Assembly (NCBI GenBank): GCA_049596955.1
Contig: JBMYMD010000001.1
Location: forward strand, 1 to 64,000
From: UBA3478 sp049596955
GTDB lineage: Bacteria; Bacteroidota; Bacteroidia; Flavobacteriales; Flavobacteriaceae
Reading direction: 5' to 3'
Length of the DNA stretch: 64,000 bases
Shown here piece by piece: positions 52,042 to 59,401 of the stretch (the stretch's first letter is position 1; every line of letters starts with the position of its first letter). The translations under genes and the position numbers were made by a program. The notes under the pieces were generated by a model that had not been told where the DNA came from, did no database searches, and was given only the letters and a program-made list of their open reading frames with translations.

Positions 52042-53328
52042 ATGAAAACTATAAACACCTTTTTCATTTGCTGTGCCCTAGTAGTATTAATCTCCTGTTC
52101 ACAAAGCTCAAATGATTATATCGAAATTTCTAAAAGCGATTATAAAAATCAACTCCACGGGTTTTGGTTAGGGCAATGTATTGCCAACTGGACTGGACTC
52201 ATCACTGAAATGGATAAGATAGGTTTTGACACACCAAATACCTCTTCAGAATTTTATACACGTGAAAATTGGGGAGCCCAAGATTTACCCAATTTATGGG
52301 GTTCTAACAACTATTCTCAAAATATTGATTTCATCTACGCTGTAGGAGATAGTCTTTGGGGAGCAGATGACGACACAGACATCGAATACATCTATCAAGA
52401 ATTGCTCTTGGAAAATAAAACACCCAAACTGAGTGGTGAACAAATTAAAAACGGATGGCTCAAACACATTAAAGCCGAAGAAGAAAACTATCTATGGGTT
52501 TCTAATCAAACCGCTTTTGATTTAATGGGTGAAGGCGTGGTGCCCCCTATGACATCAGACCCAGAACTAAATTCAAATTTCAATATGATTGACGCCCAAT
52601 TAACCACTGAAATTTTTGGATTTTATGCGCCGGGATATCCTGAAGTTGCGGTCGATTTAGCGCATTTACCCATACGAACTACTGCACGAGATGAGGCTGC
52701 TGAAATCTCAGAATTCTATGTACGCCTATATGCGCTTGGAGCTGTTCCTTCAAATAAAACTCCTAAAGACCGGATTTTTGAAATGGCCGAAAAAGCTCGT
52801 TCCAAAATGGATGATCAGGGGTATCCTGCAAAAATGTATGATTTCGTAAAATCGAATTATCTCGAAGGTAAAACTTGGGAAGAAACTAGAGACGATCTTC
52901 ACTTAAAATATCAAATTAACCAAGAGGACAATTACAAAATGGCCACTACCGATACTATATGTCAAGGTTGTTTTGCAGCTGGCATCAACTTTGGTGCAGG
53001 AATGATCAGCTATTTTTATGGTAAAGGTGATTTTAAAGAAACGGTCAAAATAGGAGCACTATGCGGCTGGGATTCAGACAATCCAACAGCTACTTGGGGC
53101 GGCTTACTCGGATTTATGTATGGGGCTGAAAAGCTAACATCTGATTTTGGAGTAGATTTTTCAAATCAATTTAATATACATCGCACTAGACAAGGTTTCG
53201 AAAATAATGGAATCGACAACTTTGAAAATATGGCTGATAAGGGAGTTCAAATTATTGAAATGGTCAATTCGAGTTACCAACTTTATGAGGAACAGGATGA
53301 GAAGTGGTTGTTGCCAAAAGAAAAGTGA
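52042..53328 (+). CDS. secreted ADP-ribosylglycohydrolase-fold lipoprotein
   Basis: 428 residues with lipobox VLISC (C19), so it is exported and lipid-anchored, unlike classical DraG/ARH enzymes. The di-metal acidic cluster reads GADDDTDIEYIYQ (D109-D111, T112, D113), and the second metal motif CGWDSDNPTATWGGLLG keeps D344 and D346 but has Asn where DraG has Thr. The N-terminal helix YKNQLHGFWLGQCIANWTG fits the family. The extracellular position next to sugar genes argues against protein de-ADP-ribosylation and for an N- or O-glycosidase on a sugar substrate. It ends inside a copy of the tRNA 3' end. Confidence 0.82.
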   Translation: MKTINTFFICCALVVLISCSQSSNDYIEISKSDYKNQLHGFWLGQCIANWTGLITEMDKIGFDTPNTSSEFYTRENWGAQDLPNLWGSNNYSQNIDFIYAVGDSLWGADDDTDIEYIYQELLLENKTPKLSGEQIKNGWLKHIKAEEENYLWVSNQTAFDLMGEGVVPPMTSDPELNSNFNMIDAQLTTEIFGFYAPGYPEVAVDLAHLPIRTTARDEAAEISEFYVRLYALGAVPSNKTPKDRIFEMAEKARSKMDDQGYPAKMYDFVKSNYLEGKTWEETRDDLHLKYQINQEDNYKMATTDTICQGCFAAGINFGAGMISYFYGKGDFKETVKIGALCGWDSDNPTATWGGLLGFMYGAEKLTSDFGVDFSNQFNIHRTRQGFENNGIDNFENMADKGVQIIEMVNSSYQLYEEQDEKWLLPKEK

Positions 53329-53341
53329 CCAAGGGAGGATT
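53323..53341. repeat. degraded copy of the tRNA-Arg 3' end (possible att remnant)
   Basis: The stretch AAGTGACCAAGGGAGGATT matches 53506-53524 (AAGTGACCCAGGGAGGATT) at 18 of 19 bases in the same orientation, 183 bases apart. The second copy is the acceptor and T-arm end of the tRNA plus three flanking bases. The first copy contains the TGA stop of the preceding gene. Such duplications of a tRNA end mark sites where integrative elements have entered. Confidence 0.7.
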
Positions 53342-53383
53342 AGCCCATAAATTGTATTATCCTCATTAAACTCCGTAGTCTAC

Positions 53384-53501
53384 ATAAAAAAGATGGAACA
53401 GTTGCTAAAGCAACTTGATTTTAAACGCATCAACTCAACTAAGTTTCACTTATCTCGTTGCTGCATAAAAAAGACGATTACTTGAATTCCATCTTTTTTA
53501 T
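53384..53501. repeat. 15-bp perfect inverted repeat around an internal hairpin
   Basis: ATAAAAAAGATGGAA (53384-53398) and TTCCATCTTTTTTAT (53487-53501) are exact reverse complements. Between them are the hairpin AGTTGC-TAAA-GCAACT (53400-53415) and a further direct copy of CATAAAAAAGA (53464-53474; first copy 53383-53393). The 118-base unit has no open frame. It may be a small terminal-inverted-repeat remnant or a duplicated terminator. Confidence 0.6.
53465..53501. terminator. bidirectional terminator between the glycohydrolase-fold gene and tRNA-Arg
   Basis: ATAAAAAAGA (53465-53474) and TCTTTTTTAT (53492-53501) pair over ten AT-rich bases with a 17-base loop and give T-runs on both strands. 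It lies between two converging transcripts, so it can stop both. Confidence 0.55.
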
Positions 53502-53508
53502 CCTTAAG

Positions 53509-53582
53509 TGACCCAGGGAGGATTCGAACCCCCAACCCTCAGAGCCGAAATCTGATATTCTATCCAGTTGAACTACTGGGCC
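53509..53582 (-). tRNA. tRNA-Arg(TCG)
   Basis: On the minus strand the 5' end is at 53582. Acceptor arms GGCCCAG and CTGGGTC pair with one wobble, followed by discriminator A. The D stem is GTTC/GAAT, the anticodon stem TCAGA/TCTGA with loop TTTCGGC gives anticodon TCG at 53548-53546, and the T arm is GGGGG-TTCGAAT-CCTCC. CCA is not encoded. The anticodon reads CGA and, by wobble, other CGN codons. The upstream 112 bases to the esterase gene hold no clear promoter. Confidence 0.95.
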
Positions 53583-53694
53583 GATAAGTGGCAAATATAA
53601 GCAATGAAAATACCTAAAGCCTCAATTCATTTGATTATTTTTAGGGTAAAACGAGGTTAGCGATAGGTCGCATTTAAACATCATTCTTCAAAAA

Positions 53695-54642
53695 ATGAAA
53701 CTACTACACGTCCCATTAATTCCACTATTTGTATTACTTTTTATCAATCAATCTTGTGATAAAAGTGAATCTGTATCCGAAGAACAGCAGATCAATATTC
53801 CAGAAAATAATTCTTGGACGATCAAAGACTTTAGTTTGTTGTATGATGGTAAGGTAAGAGAATACACTTTGTACAAACCAAATGGTTTTACATCAAATGC
53901 TCCTCTTGTCATGCTTTTACACGGTTATACCGGCAATAAGGATAACATTATGAACTATTCAAAAATGAATGATCTGGCAGAGGCGCATGGCTTTATGGTA
54001 TGTTATCCACAAGGCACTGTAAACGAGAATACAAATCAAACGCATTGGAATGCCAACCTTACTTTTAGTTCGGTAGATGACACAGGATTCTTAAGTGAAT
54101 TAGCAATTGCTATTCAGGAAGAATTCGAGACAAATCCAAAACACACATTTGTTGCTGGAATGTCTAATGGTGGTTTTATGTCTTATACTCTAGCGTGTGA
54201 AAGACCCGATATATTTAAAGGCATTGCCTCAATTACAGGGACAATGAGTGGTTATGATTGGAATAATTGTAATCCTCAGCAGGGAATGTCTGTGATGCAA
54301 ATGTCAGGAACTCAAGACAGAGTAGTCCCTTGGGACGGAAGCATGTCGACTCAAGGAGGTTGGGGAGGAGCTCCACATATATTTCAAGTAATCGACTTAT
54401 GGGCGGAAGTAAACGAATGCACACTAACCGAAACCATAGATTTTCCAAATATTGTGACTTCAGACAACTCAACGGCCTCGGTTTATAAATACACCACAGA
54501 ATTTGACAATAGACAAGTCTGGTTTTATCAGATTGATGGAGGTGGTCATCAATGGCCCGGACGGGGAGGTTCAGGAAATCAAGATATCAGTGCATCCCAA
54601 GAAATTTGGAAATTCTTTGAAAAACTTATTCTGAATACATAA
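53695..54642 (+). CDS. secreted esterase of the LpqC/PHB-depolymerase/feruloyl-esterase family
   Basis: 315-residue alpha/beta hydrolase with an export signal; C21 after INQS could be a lipid site, but the lipobox is poor. The oxyanion strand is LVMLLHGYTGN, and the nucleophile is S157 in AGMSNGGFMSY. The acid is probably D208 in GTQDRVVPW and the base H285 in DGGGHQWPGR, all in the right order. The family cleaves polyhydroxybutyrate oligomers, ferulate or acetyl esters. With a xylose pathway next door a xylan-linked ester is plausible, but the gene lies beyond the tRNA and may be independent. Confidence 0.85.
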   Translation: MKLLHVPLIPLFVLLFINQSCDKSESVSEEQQINIPENNSWTIKDFSLLYDGKVREYTLYKPNGFTSNAPLVMLLHGYTGNKDNIMNYSKMNDLAEAHGFMVCYPQGTVNENTNQTHWNANLTFSSVDDTGFLSELAIAIQEEFETNPKHTFVAGMSNGGFMSYTLACERPDIFKGIASITGTMSGYDWNNCNPQQGMSVMQMSGTQDRVVPWDGSMSTQGGWGGAPHIFQVIDLWAEVNECTLTETIDFPNIVTSDNSTASVYKYTTEFDNRQVWFYQIDGGGHQWPGRGGSGNQDISASQEIWKFFEKLILNT

Positions 54643-54774
54643 AATAAATTGAAGCGCTCAAAAAAATCCTCATAATTCAGATATAGCATTACTACATCTA
54701 ATTAACATGCGCTTTATAGATAAAGAAATCATCTTTATTAAAGCTTTTCTAGATTGATTTAAAAATCAGCAGTC
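54643..54774. other. 132-bp gap upstream of the small membrane ORF
   Basis: No gene seen. It contains the AT-rich inverted repeat ATAAAGA-AATCA-TCTTTAT (54720-54738). No T-run follows it and no TAnnTTTG match is present. Confidence 0.4.
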
Positions 54775-54870
54775 ATGAGAATCTCAAACATCTTTTCAAA
54801 GTGGATTATTCGCACCTTTCTATTTGCGTTTTGGTTTTACACCGTAACTATGGTGATTAAATACCTCTAA
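54775..54870 (+). CDS. 31-residue single-span membrane miniprotein
   Basis: ATG at 54775, TAA at 54868-54870. The product is 31 residues: a basic N terminus (MRISNIFSKWIIR), a hydrophobic aromatic span (TFLFAFWFYTVTMV) and a short basic end (IKYL). It could be one transmembrane helix, with the N terminus inside. Its stop overlaps the stop of the convergent yqeY by four bases (CTAA), the same arrangement as three other convergent pairs here. I do not recognise a family. Chance occurrence cannot be excluded at this length. Confidence 0.55.
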   Translation: MRISNIFSKWIIRTFLFAFWFYTVTMVIKYL

Positions 54871-55316
54871 GAACTTAGTTCTCTTTTAACGATTGTAGAA
54901 ATCGTTTTTCCGTCTGCACGTCCCGCTAATTTGGCATTAGCAGCACCCATAACTTTACCCATATCACTCATCGAAGCAGCTCCTGTGTCCGTAATTATTT
55001 GCTTAACAATCTTAGCGATTTCTTGTTCTGACAATTGTTCTGGCAAAAACTTTTCAATGATTTTAGCCTGATTTATCTCAGGTTCAGCTAAATCAGATCT
55101 GTTTTGTTCATTGAAAATTTGAGCACTGTCGCGGCGTTGCTTTACGAGCTTTTGTAAAATTTTAAGTTCGTCCTTTTCAGACAATTCTTTTGAAGAAGAC
55201 TCAGTCTGCGCAAGCAATATAGCTGATTTTATAGCTCTTAATGCCTCTAGTGCGACAGCGTCTTTTGCCCGCATTGCCGCTTTCATATCTTCCATTACTT
55301 TTTGCTGTAAACCCAT
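54867..55316 (-). CDS. yqeY: GatB/YqeY domain protein
   Basis: 149 residues, all-helical. The family shares the tail domain of the GatB amidotransferase subunit and probably binds tRNA-like RNA; its cellular task is not defined. Conserved parts are MEDMKAAMRAKDAVALEALRAIKSAI, LVKQRRDSAQIF and GKVMGAANAKLAGRADGKTISTIVK. It follows ftsZ after 11 bases and is the last gene of the division cluster. The stop overlaps the 31-residue ORF on the other strand. Confidence 0.94.
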   Translation of the reverse strand: MGLQQKVMEDMKAAMRAKDAVALEALRAIKSAILLAQTESSSKELSEKDELKILQKLVKQRRDSAQIFNEQNRSDLAEPEINQAKIIEKFLPEQLSEQEIAKIVKQIITDTGAASMSDMGKVMGAANAKLAGRADGKTISTIVKRELSS

Positions 55317-55327
55317 AGTCTTTTCGT

Positions 55328-57346
55328 TTAATCTACATTGTCGTGTAAGAAAGAATTATTGGATCGAATTTGAAGATCTTCATTGGCATCTTCTCCTATA
55401 CTAGATCGTGATAATTTTGCATCTAAATCAGGATCTTCGAGTTCTACTCCAGCTCTTTTAAATGCTGGAATATTTTCAAGCTCTTCTAACTTTTTATTAC
55501 TCGCATTAAACTTGTGATTGAAATTTTTGAAAACTGCAATTCGTCTATCCTTATTCTCGGCGAGAGATTTCATAGTATCTTCGATTGACTGATCATAAGG
55601 ATTTACCTCTTTGAGCTGTAGTTCTGGAGGGGCATCTTTCGATGTAAAACCAGTAATCACAGATTCACTCTCTTCAATATCAATTCTCTTGTAATTCATT
55701 TGTGGCTCATCACCTGCCTTAGCAGTAGTAAGGGCTTTTTCAAAACTTTGATAATCGCTACTGTTAGACTGATTTTTCGAAGTTTGAGGCAACTCAGTAG
55801 CATCTATATCAAAGTCAAAGGTGATAGCCTCTTCGTCTTCTTGAGAATCATTTAAATCAAAACTCAATTCAGTCTGAGCCATGCTTGCAACTTCAACCTT
55901 TACCTCTTCAAATGCATTCACTTCAATTTCTCGAATCAAGTCGGTCGTTTCAATTAAATTTCCAAAGTCAACGCTTTGTTTTTCTTCAATTTCTTGTGTC
56001 ACCACCTCCTCGTAAACAACATCTATCTCTTTTAGAAAGAAAGTAGTAGGAATATAACCTTCAAATTGTTTTGTCTCTTTTTTAGATTCCTCTTCAAGCT
56101 TTATATCTATGGGCTCTTCTCCTACGATTGCGTCTTCTTTTAAATGAACCTCAATCTCATGTACGTTCGTATCTGCTTCTACTAGCTCATGTTTCACGAC
56201 TTCGATTTCTCTTACCTCTTGTTGTTCTGTGAGCTCTTTATCTTCTTTTGTAATTTCTTCAACAAGCTCGTGTTCAACAGCTGGTTCAGCTATTGCTTTT
56301 GGCTCTTCTAGGTCATCTAAAACATGAGTGATAGGCTCTTGAATAGTATTCGTTAAAAGCTGCTGATGTTCCGCATTGAAGCCAGTTGCAATTACTGTAA
56401 CACATATAGATTCACCTAAATTTTCGTCTTCTCCAACCCCCATAATGATGTCTGCATTGTATCCAGCTTCTTGCTGAATAAAATCGTTAATTTCTCCTAT
56501 TTCATCAAGCGTGATTTCTTGAGCACCAGATACAATTAGCAACAATACGTTTTTAGCGCCATTGATTTTGTTATCATCCAAAAGAGGTGAATCGAGAGCT
56601 TTGGCAATAGCTTCGTGGGCCCTAGTAGCACCTGAGGCTGTAGCTGATCCCATAATTGCACTACCACTATTAGACAATACTGTTTTGGCATCTCTTAAAT
56701 CAATATTTTGAACGTAGTGATGGGTTATAACCTCTGCAATACCTTTTGCTGCAGTAGCTAATACCTCGTCGGCTTTCGCGAATCCAGTTTTAAACCCCAG
56801 ATTTCCATAGATATCTCTGAGTTTATTGTTGTTTATAACAATAAGAGAATCTACGCTTTTGCGCAAAGTCTCTATACCTTTTTGAGCCTGAACAGTTCTC
56901 ATATTCCCTTCAAACTTGAAGGGAGTAGTTACGATACCCACTGTAAGAATACCCAATTCTCTAGCTAGATTTGCAATGATAGGTGCAGCTCCTGTTCCGG
57001 TTCCCCCACCCATTCCTGCAGTGATAAATATCATTTTAGTGTTTTCTTCTAAAAACGCTTTGATATCTGTCAAACTCTCAAGGGCAGCTTGTTCCCCAAT
57101 TTCTGGATTTGCACCAGCACCTAACCCCTCAGTCAAGGATACGCCGAGTTGAATTTTAATAGGCACAGGGCTGTTTTCCAAAGCCTGACGATCTGTGTTA
57201 CACAATACAAAATCAACGCCGTTAATTCCTTCTCTAAACATGTGATTTATAGCATTACCTCCACCTCCACCAACGCCTATGACTTTAATTACATTGCTTT
57301 GGTGTTTTGGTAAATCAAAATTGAGATTGCTGAATCCTTCTTCCAT
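55328..57346 (-). CDS. ftsZ: cell division tubulin homologue FtsZ with long acidic linker
   Basis: 672 residues against about 380-400 in many bacteria. The GTPase core covers roughly 15-325: GGGGGNAINHM, the tubulin signature GGGTGTGAAP (113-122), and T7 loop NADIIMGVGED (297-307). From about 335 to 620 there is a Glu-rich low-complexity linker (EITKEDKELTEQQEV, EVKHELVEADTNV). The peptide that normally ends FtsZ, IPAF plus basic residues, is at about 626-631 (IPAFKR) and is followed by some 40 more residues ending in NNSFLHDNVD. It lies 28 bases after ftsA. Confidence 0.96.
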   Translation of the reverse strand: MEEGFSNLNFDLPKHQSNVIKVIGVGGGGGNAINHMFREGINGVDFVLCNTDRQALENSPVPIKIQLGVSLTEGLGAGANPEIGEQAALESLTDIKAFLEENTKMIFITAGMGGGTGTGAAPIIANLARELGILTVGIVTTPFKFEGNMRTVQAQKGIETLRKSVDSLIVINNNKLRDIYGNLGFKTGFAKADEVLATAAKGIAEVITHHYVQNIDLRDAKTVLSNSGSAIMGSATASGATRAHEAIAKALDSPLLDDNKINGAKNVLLLIVSGAQEITLDEIGEINDFIQQEAGYNADIIMGVGEDENLGESICVTVIATGFNAEHQQLLTNTIQEPITHVLDDLEEPKAIAEPAVEHELVEEITKEDKELTEQQEVREIEVVKHELVEADTNVHEIEVHLKEDAIVGEEPIDIKLEEESKKETKQFEGYIPTTFFLKEIDVVYEEVVTQEIEEKQSVDFGNLIETTDLIREIEVNAFEEVKVEVASMAQTELSFDLNDSQEDEEAITFDFDIDATELPQTSKNQSNSSDYQSFEKALTTAKAGDEPQMNYKRIDIEESESVITGFTSKDAPPELQLKEVNPYDQSIEDTMKSLAENKDRRIAVFKNFNHKFNASNKKLEELENIPAFKRAGVELEDPDLDAKLSRSSIGEDANEDLQIRSNNSFLHDNVD

Positions 57347-57374
57347 AAGTAATAATTGTTTGGGGTGGGTATAT

Positions 57375-58655
57375 TTATTCTTCTGCTTCGGTTATAAATT
57401 TTTCAATGCCCTTGGAAATACTTTTCCAGAGTTTGATGTTTTTAATATTTGATTTTTTGGCCTCTTCTTTTCGAGGCTCTTCTATATCGATGGTCTCCAA
57501 CTCAATAGCTTGCATCAGCAGTCCCACCGAGGTCGCGTATAACGGACTTGCTATTTTTGGATCTGAATTACCCGCGAGGTGCTCGTTAGGATAACCTATA
57601 CGCGTGTCCATACCAGTAATGTATTCTACTAACTGCTTCAAGTGCTTGAGCTGGCTCCCTCCTCCGGTCAATACGATTCCTGCGATAAGTTTCTTCTTTT
57701 GATCATCATGACCGTAATTCTTAATTTCCACATACACTTGGTCTATAATTTCAACCACTCGTGCATTGATAATTTTAGAGAGGTTTTTAAGGGTAATTTC
57801 TTTGGGGTCTCTTCCTCTTAATCCAGGAATTGATACTACTTCGTTATCTCTGTTTTCCCCTGGCCATGCCGAACCAAATCTTACTTTTAAAAGTTCGGCC
57901 TGTCTTTCAATAATAGAACAGCCTTCTTTGATATCTTCTGTTATAACATTGCCTCCAAAAGGAATGACAGCTGTATGACGAATAATACCGTCTTTAAAAA
58001 TAGCTAAGTCTGTAGTTCCACCTCCAATATCAATTAAGGCTACACCAGCCTCTTTTTCTTCAACACTTAAAACAGCTTCTGATGAGGCTATAGGTTCTAG
58101 AGAGATAGAGGTCATTTTTAGATTCGCGTCGCGAATACATCTACTGATATTTTTTATGGATGCAATTTCACCGACAACAACATGAAAATTCGCCTCTAAT
58201 CTTGATCCGTACATGCCTATTGGCTCTGTAATTTCTGCCTGTGTATCTACCTTGTAATCCTGTGGAATGACATGTATAATTTCTTCACCAGGCAACATGT
58301 GTAGATTCTTTACTTGATCTTTTAATCTCTCGATATCGTCATCAGAAATCACCTCCTCTATACGCTCACGAGTAATGTAATCTGAATGATGGAGACTCTT
58401 GATGTGTTGACCCGCAATTCCAGCTACAACATTACTTATTTTCAAACCTGAATCAACTTCAGCTTCTTCTACAGCTCTGCGAATAGAATCTATGGTTTGA
58501 GTAATATTATTCACTACACCTCTTTTAACTCCAAGAGACTGTGATTTACCAACACCGATTACTTGAATCTTTCCGTATTCATTTTTGCAACCAATAATAG
58601 CTACGATTTTGGTTGTTCCAATATCTAAACCTACTGCGTATTCTTTTTTTTCCAT
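57375..58655 (-). CDS. ftsA: cell division actin homologue FtsA
   Basis: Peripheral membrane ATPase that anchors FtsZ. It has 426 residues. Actin-fold elements are AVGLDIGTTKIVAIIG (phosphate 1), the inserted 1C domain with HVIPQDYKVD, VALIDIGGGTTDLAIFKDG (phosphate 2) and GIVLTGGGSQLKHLKQLVEY (adenosine). The C terminus ends in a basic amphipathic stretch (KNIKLWKSISKGIEKFITEAEE) suited for membrane attachment. It lies five bases after ftsQ. Confidence 0.96.
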   Translation of the reverse strand: MEKKEYAVGLDIGTTKIVAIIGCKNEYGKIQVIGVGKSQSLGVKRGVVNNITQTIDSIRRAVEEAEVDSGLKISNVVAGIAGQHIKSLHHSDYITRERIEEVISDDDIERLKDQVKNLHMLPGEEIIHVIPQDYKVDTQAEITEPIGMYGSRLEANFHVVVGEIASIKNISRCIRDANLKMTSISLEPIASSEAVLSVEEKEAGVALIDIGGGTTDLAIFKDGIIRHTAVIPFGGNVITEDIKEGCSIIERQAELLKVRFGSAWPGENRDNEVVSIPGLRGRDPKEITLKNLSKIINARVVEIIDQVYVEIKNYGHDDQKKKLIAGIVLTGGGSQLKHLKQLVEYITGMDTRIGYPNEHLAGNSDPKIASPLYATSVGLLMQAIELETIDIEEPRKEEAKKSNIKNIKLWKSISKGIEKFITEAEE

Positions 58656-58660
58656 ACTGC

Positions 58661-59401
58661 TTAAATTCTTTTAGTACAAACCACTTGATTTTCAAAAGCC
58701 AAGTTAACGCGGCTAAAATCGTCTAGGATTTGGTCGTGTGTGGCTTTCGTAAAAAATGCTTTGAATTTCTTGAGTTTTTGGTTGATATTCGAATTATTAC
58801 CTAGTTCTATAATAAGATTGGAATTGCGAAGTTCAAGCTCGTAATATCCATCTTGTCGTTTTTTTAGTAGTTTGATTTTAGAAGCAAAAAATCCATCATC
58901 TTGAATGGATTTTAACAAATCCATCAATTCGACATAATTATCTGCGCCGAATTTACCAACGATGACAGGTAAGTTATTTAAATCAGCTTTCAAGGCTATA
59001 CTTTTAAAATCATTTTTTTCAATTCTCACACCCATTTCGTCAAGATAAAAGTCTTCATCAGATTGTACTAGAGCGACAGGAAATCTCTGTCTTATCTCTG
59101 TAACAAGCTTACCATCAATCGTTTTATAAACTTGGGCATTTGAGATGAGTGCATGTGACAATAACAACTCTTCTATTACTCTCAAATCTACCTTAAGTTT
59201 ATTGTCATTTTTCGAATGATCTAGTTTTTGTATTAACAATTTATCAACGATATCTTTACTTAAGGTGCTGACAGAATCGACTATAATTATTTCTCTTTCA
59301 TAAGAGCGCTTGCTCTGCTTGATTTGAGCAAAACCATAGACAAAAAACACTACTCCAAGAAGTAATATTCCTCTAATGACTAAACGAATACGGTCTGACA
59401 T
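58661..59401 (-). CDS. ftsQ: cell division protein FtsQ/DivIB
   Basis: Bitopic membrane protein of the divisome, 246 residues. Residues 8-26 are the anchor (VIRGILLLGVVFFVYGFAQ). The periplasmic part begins with a POTRA-like segment (DSVSTLSKDIVDKLL) and LVTEIRQRFPVALVQ with the family FPVA core. Identification also rests on the place between murC and ftsA. Its first 22 bases overlap the end of murC, the longest overlap in this cluster. Confidence 0.88.
   Translation of the reverse strand: MSDRIRLVIRGILLLGVVFFVYGFAQIKQSKRSYEREIIIVDSVSTLSKDIVDKLLIQKLDHSKNDNKLKVDLRVIEELLLSHALISNAQVYKTIDGKLVTEIRQRFPVALVQSDEDFYLDEMGVRIEKNDFKSIALKADLNNLPVIVGKFGADNYVELMDLLKSIQDDGFFASKIKLLKKRQDGYYELELRNSNLIIELGNNSNINQKLKKFKAFFTKATHDQILDDFSRVNLAFENQVVCTKRI

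Larger units (their letters stand above)
31430..53328. other. accessory carbohydrate utilisation locus (SusCD type)
   Basis: Ten protein genes on the minus or plus strand between two housekeeping blocks: rhamnosidase, FG-GAP lipoprotein, SusD, SusC, Sde182-type protein, carboxylesterase, NUDIX-type regulator, XylA, XylB, phosphodiesterase-fold protein, plus an ADP-ribosylglycohydrolase-fold lipoprotein. The SusCD pair, secreted hydrolases and a local sugar pathway define a polysaccharide utilisation locus. A tRNA and a tRNA-end fragment lie at its right border. No integrase is present. Confidence 0.8.
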
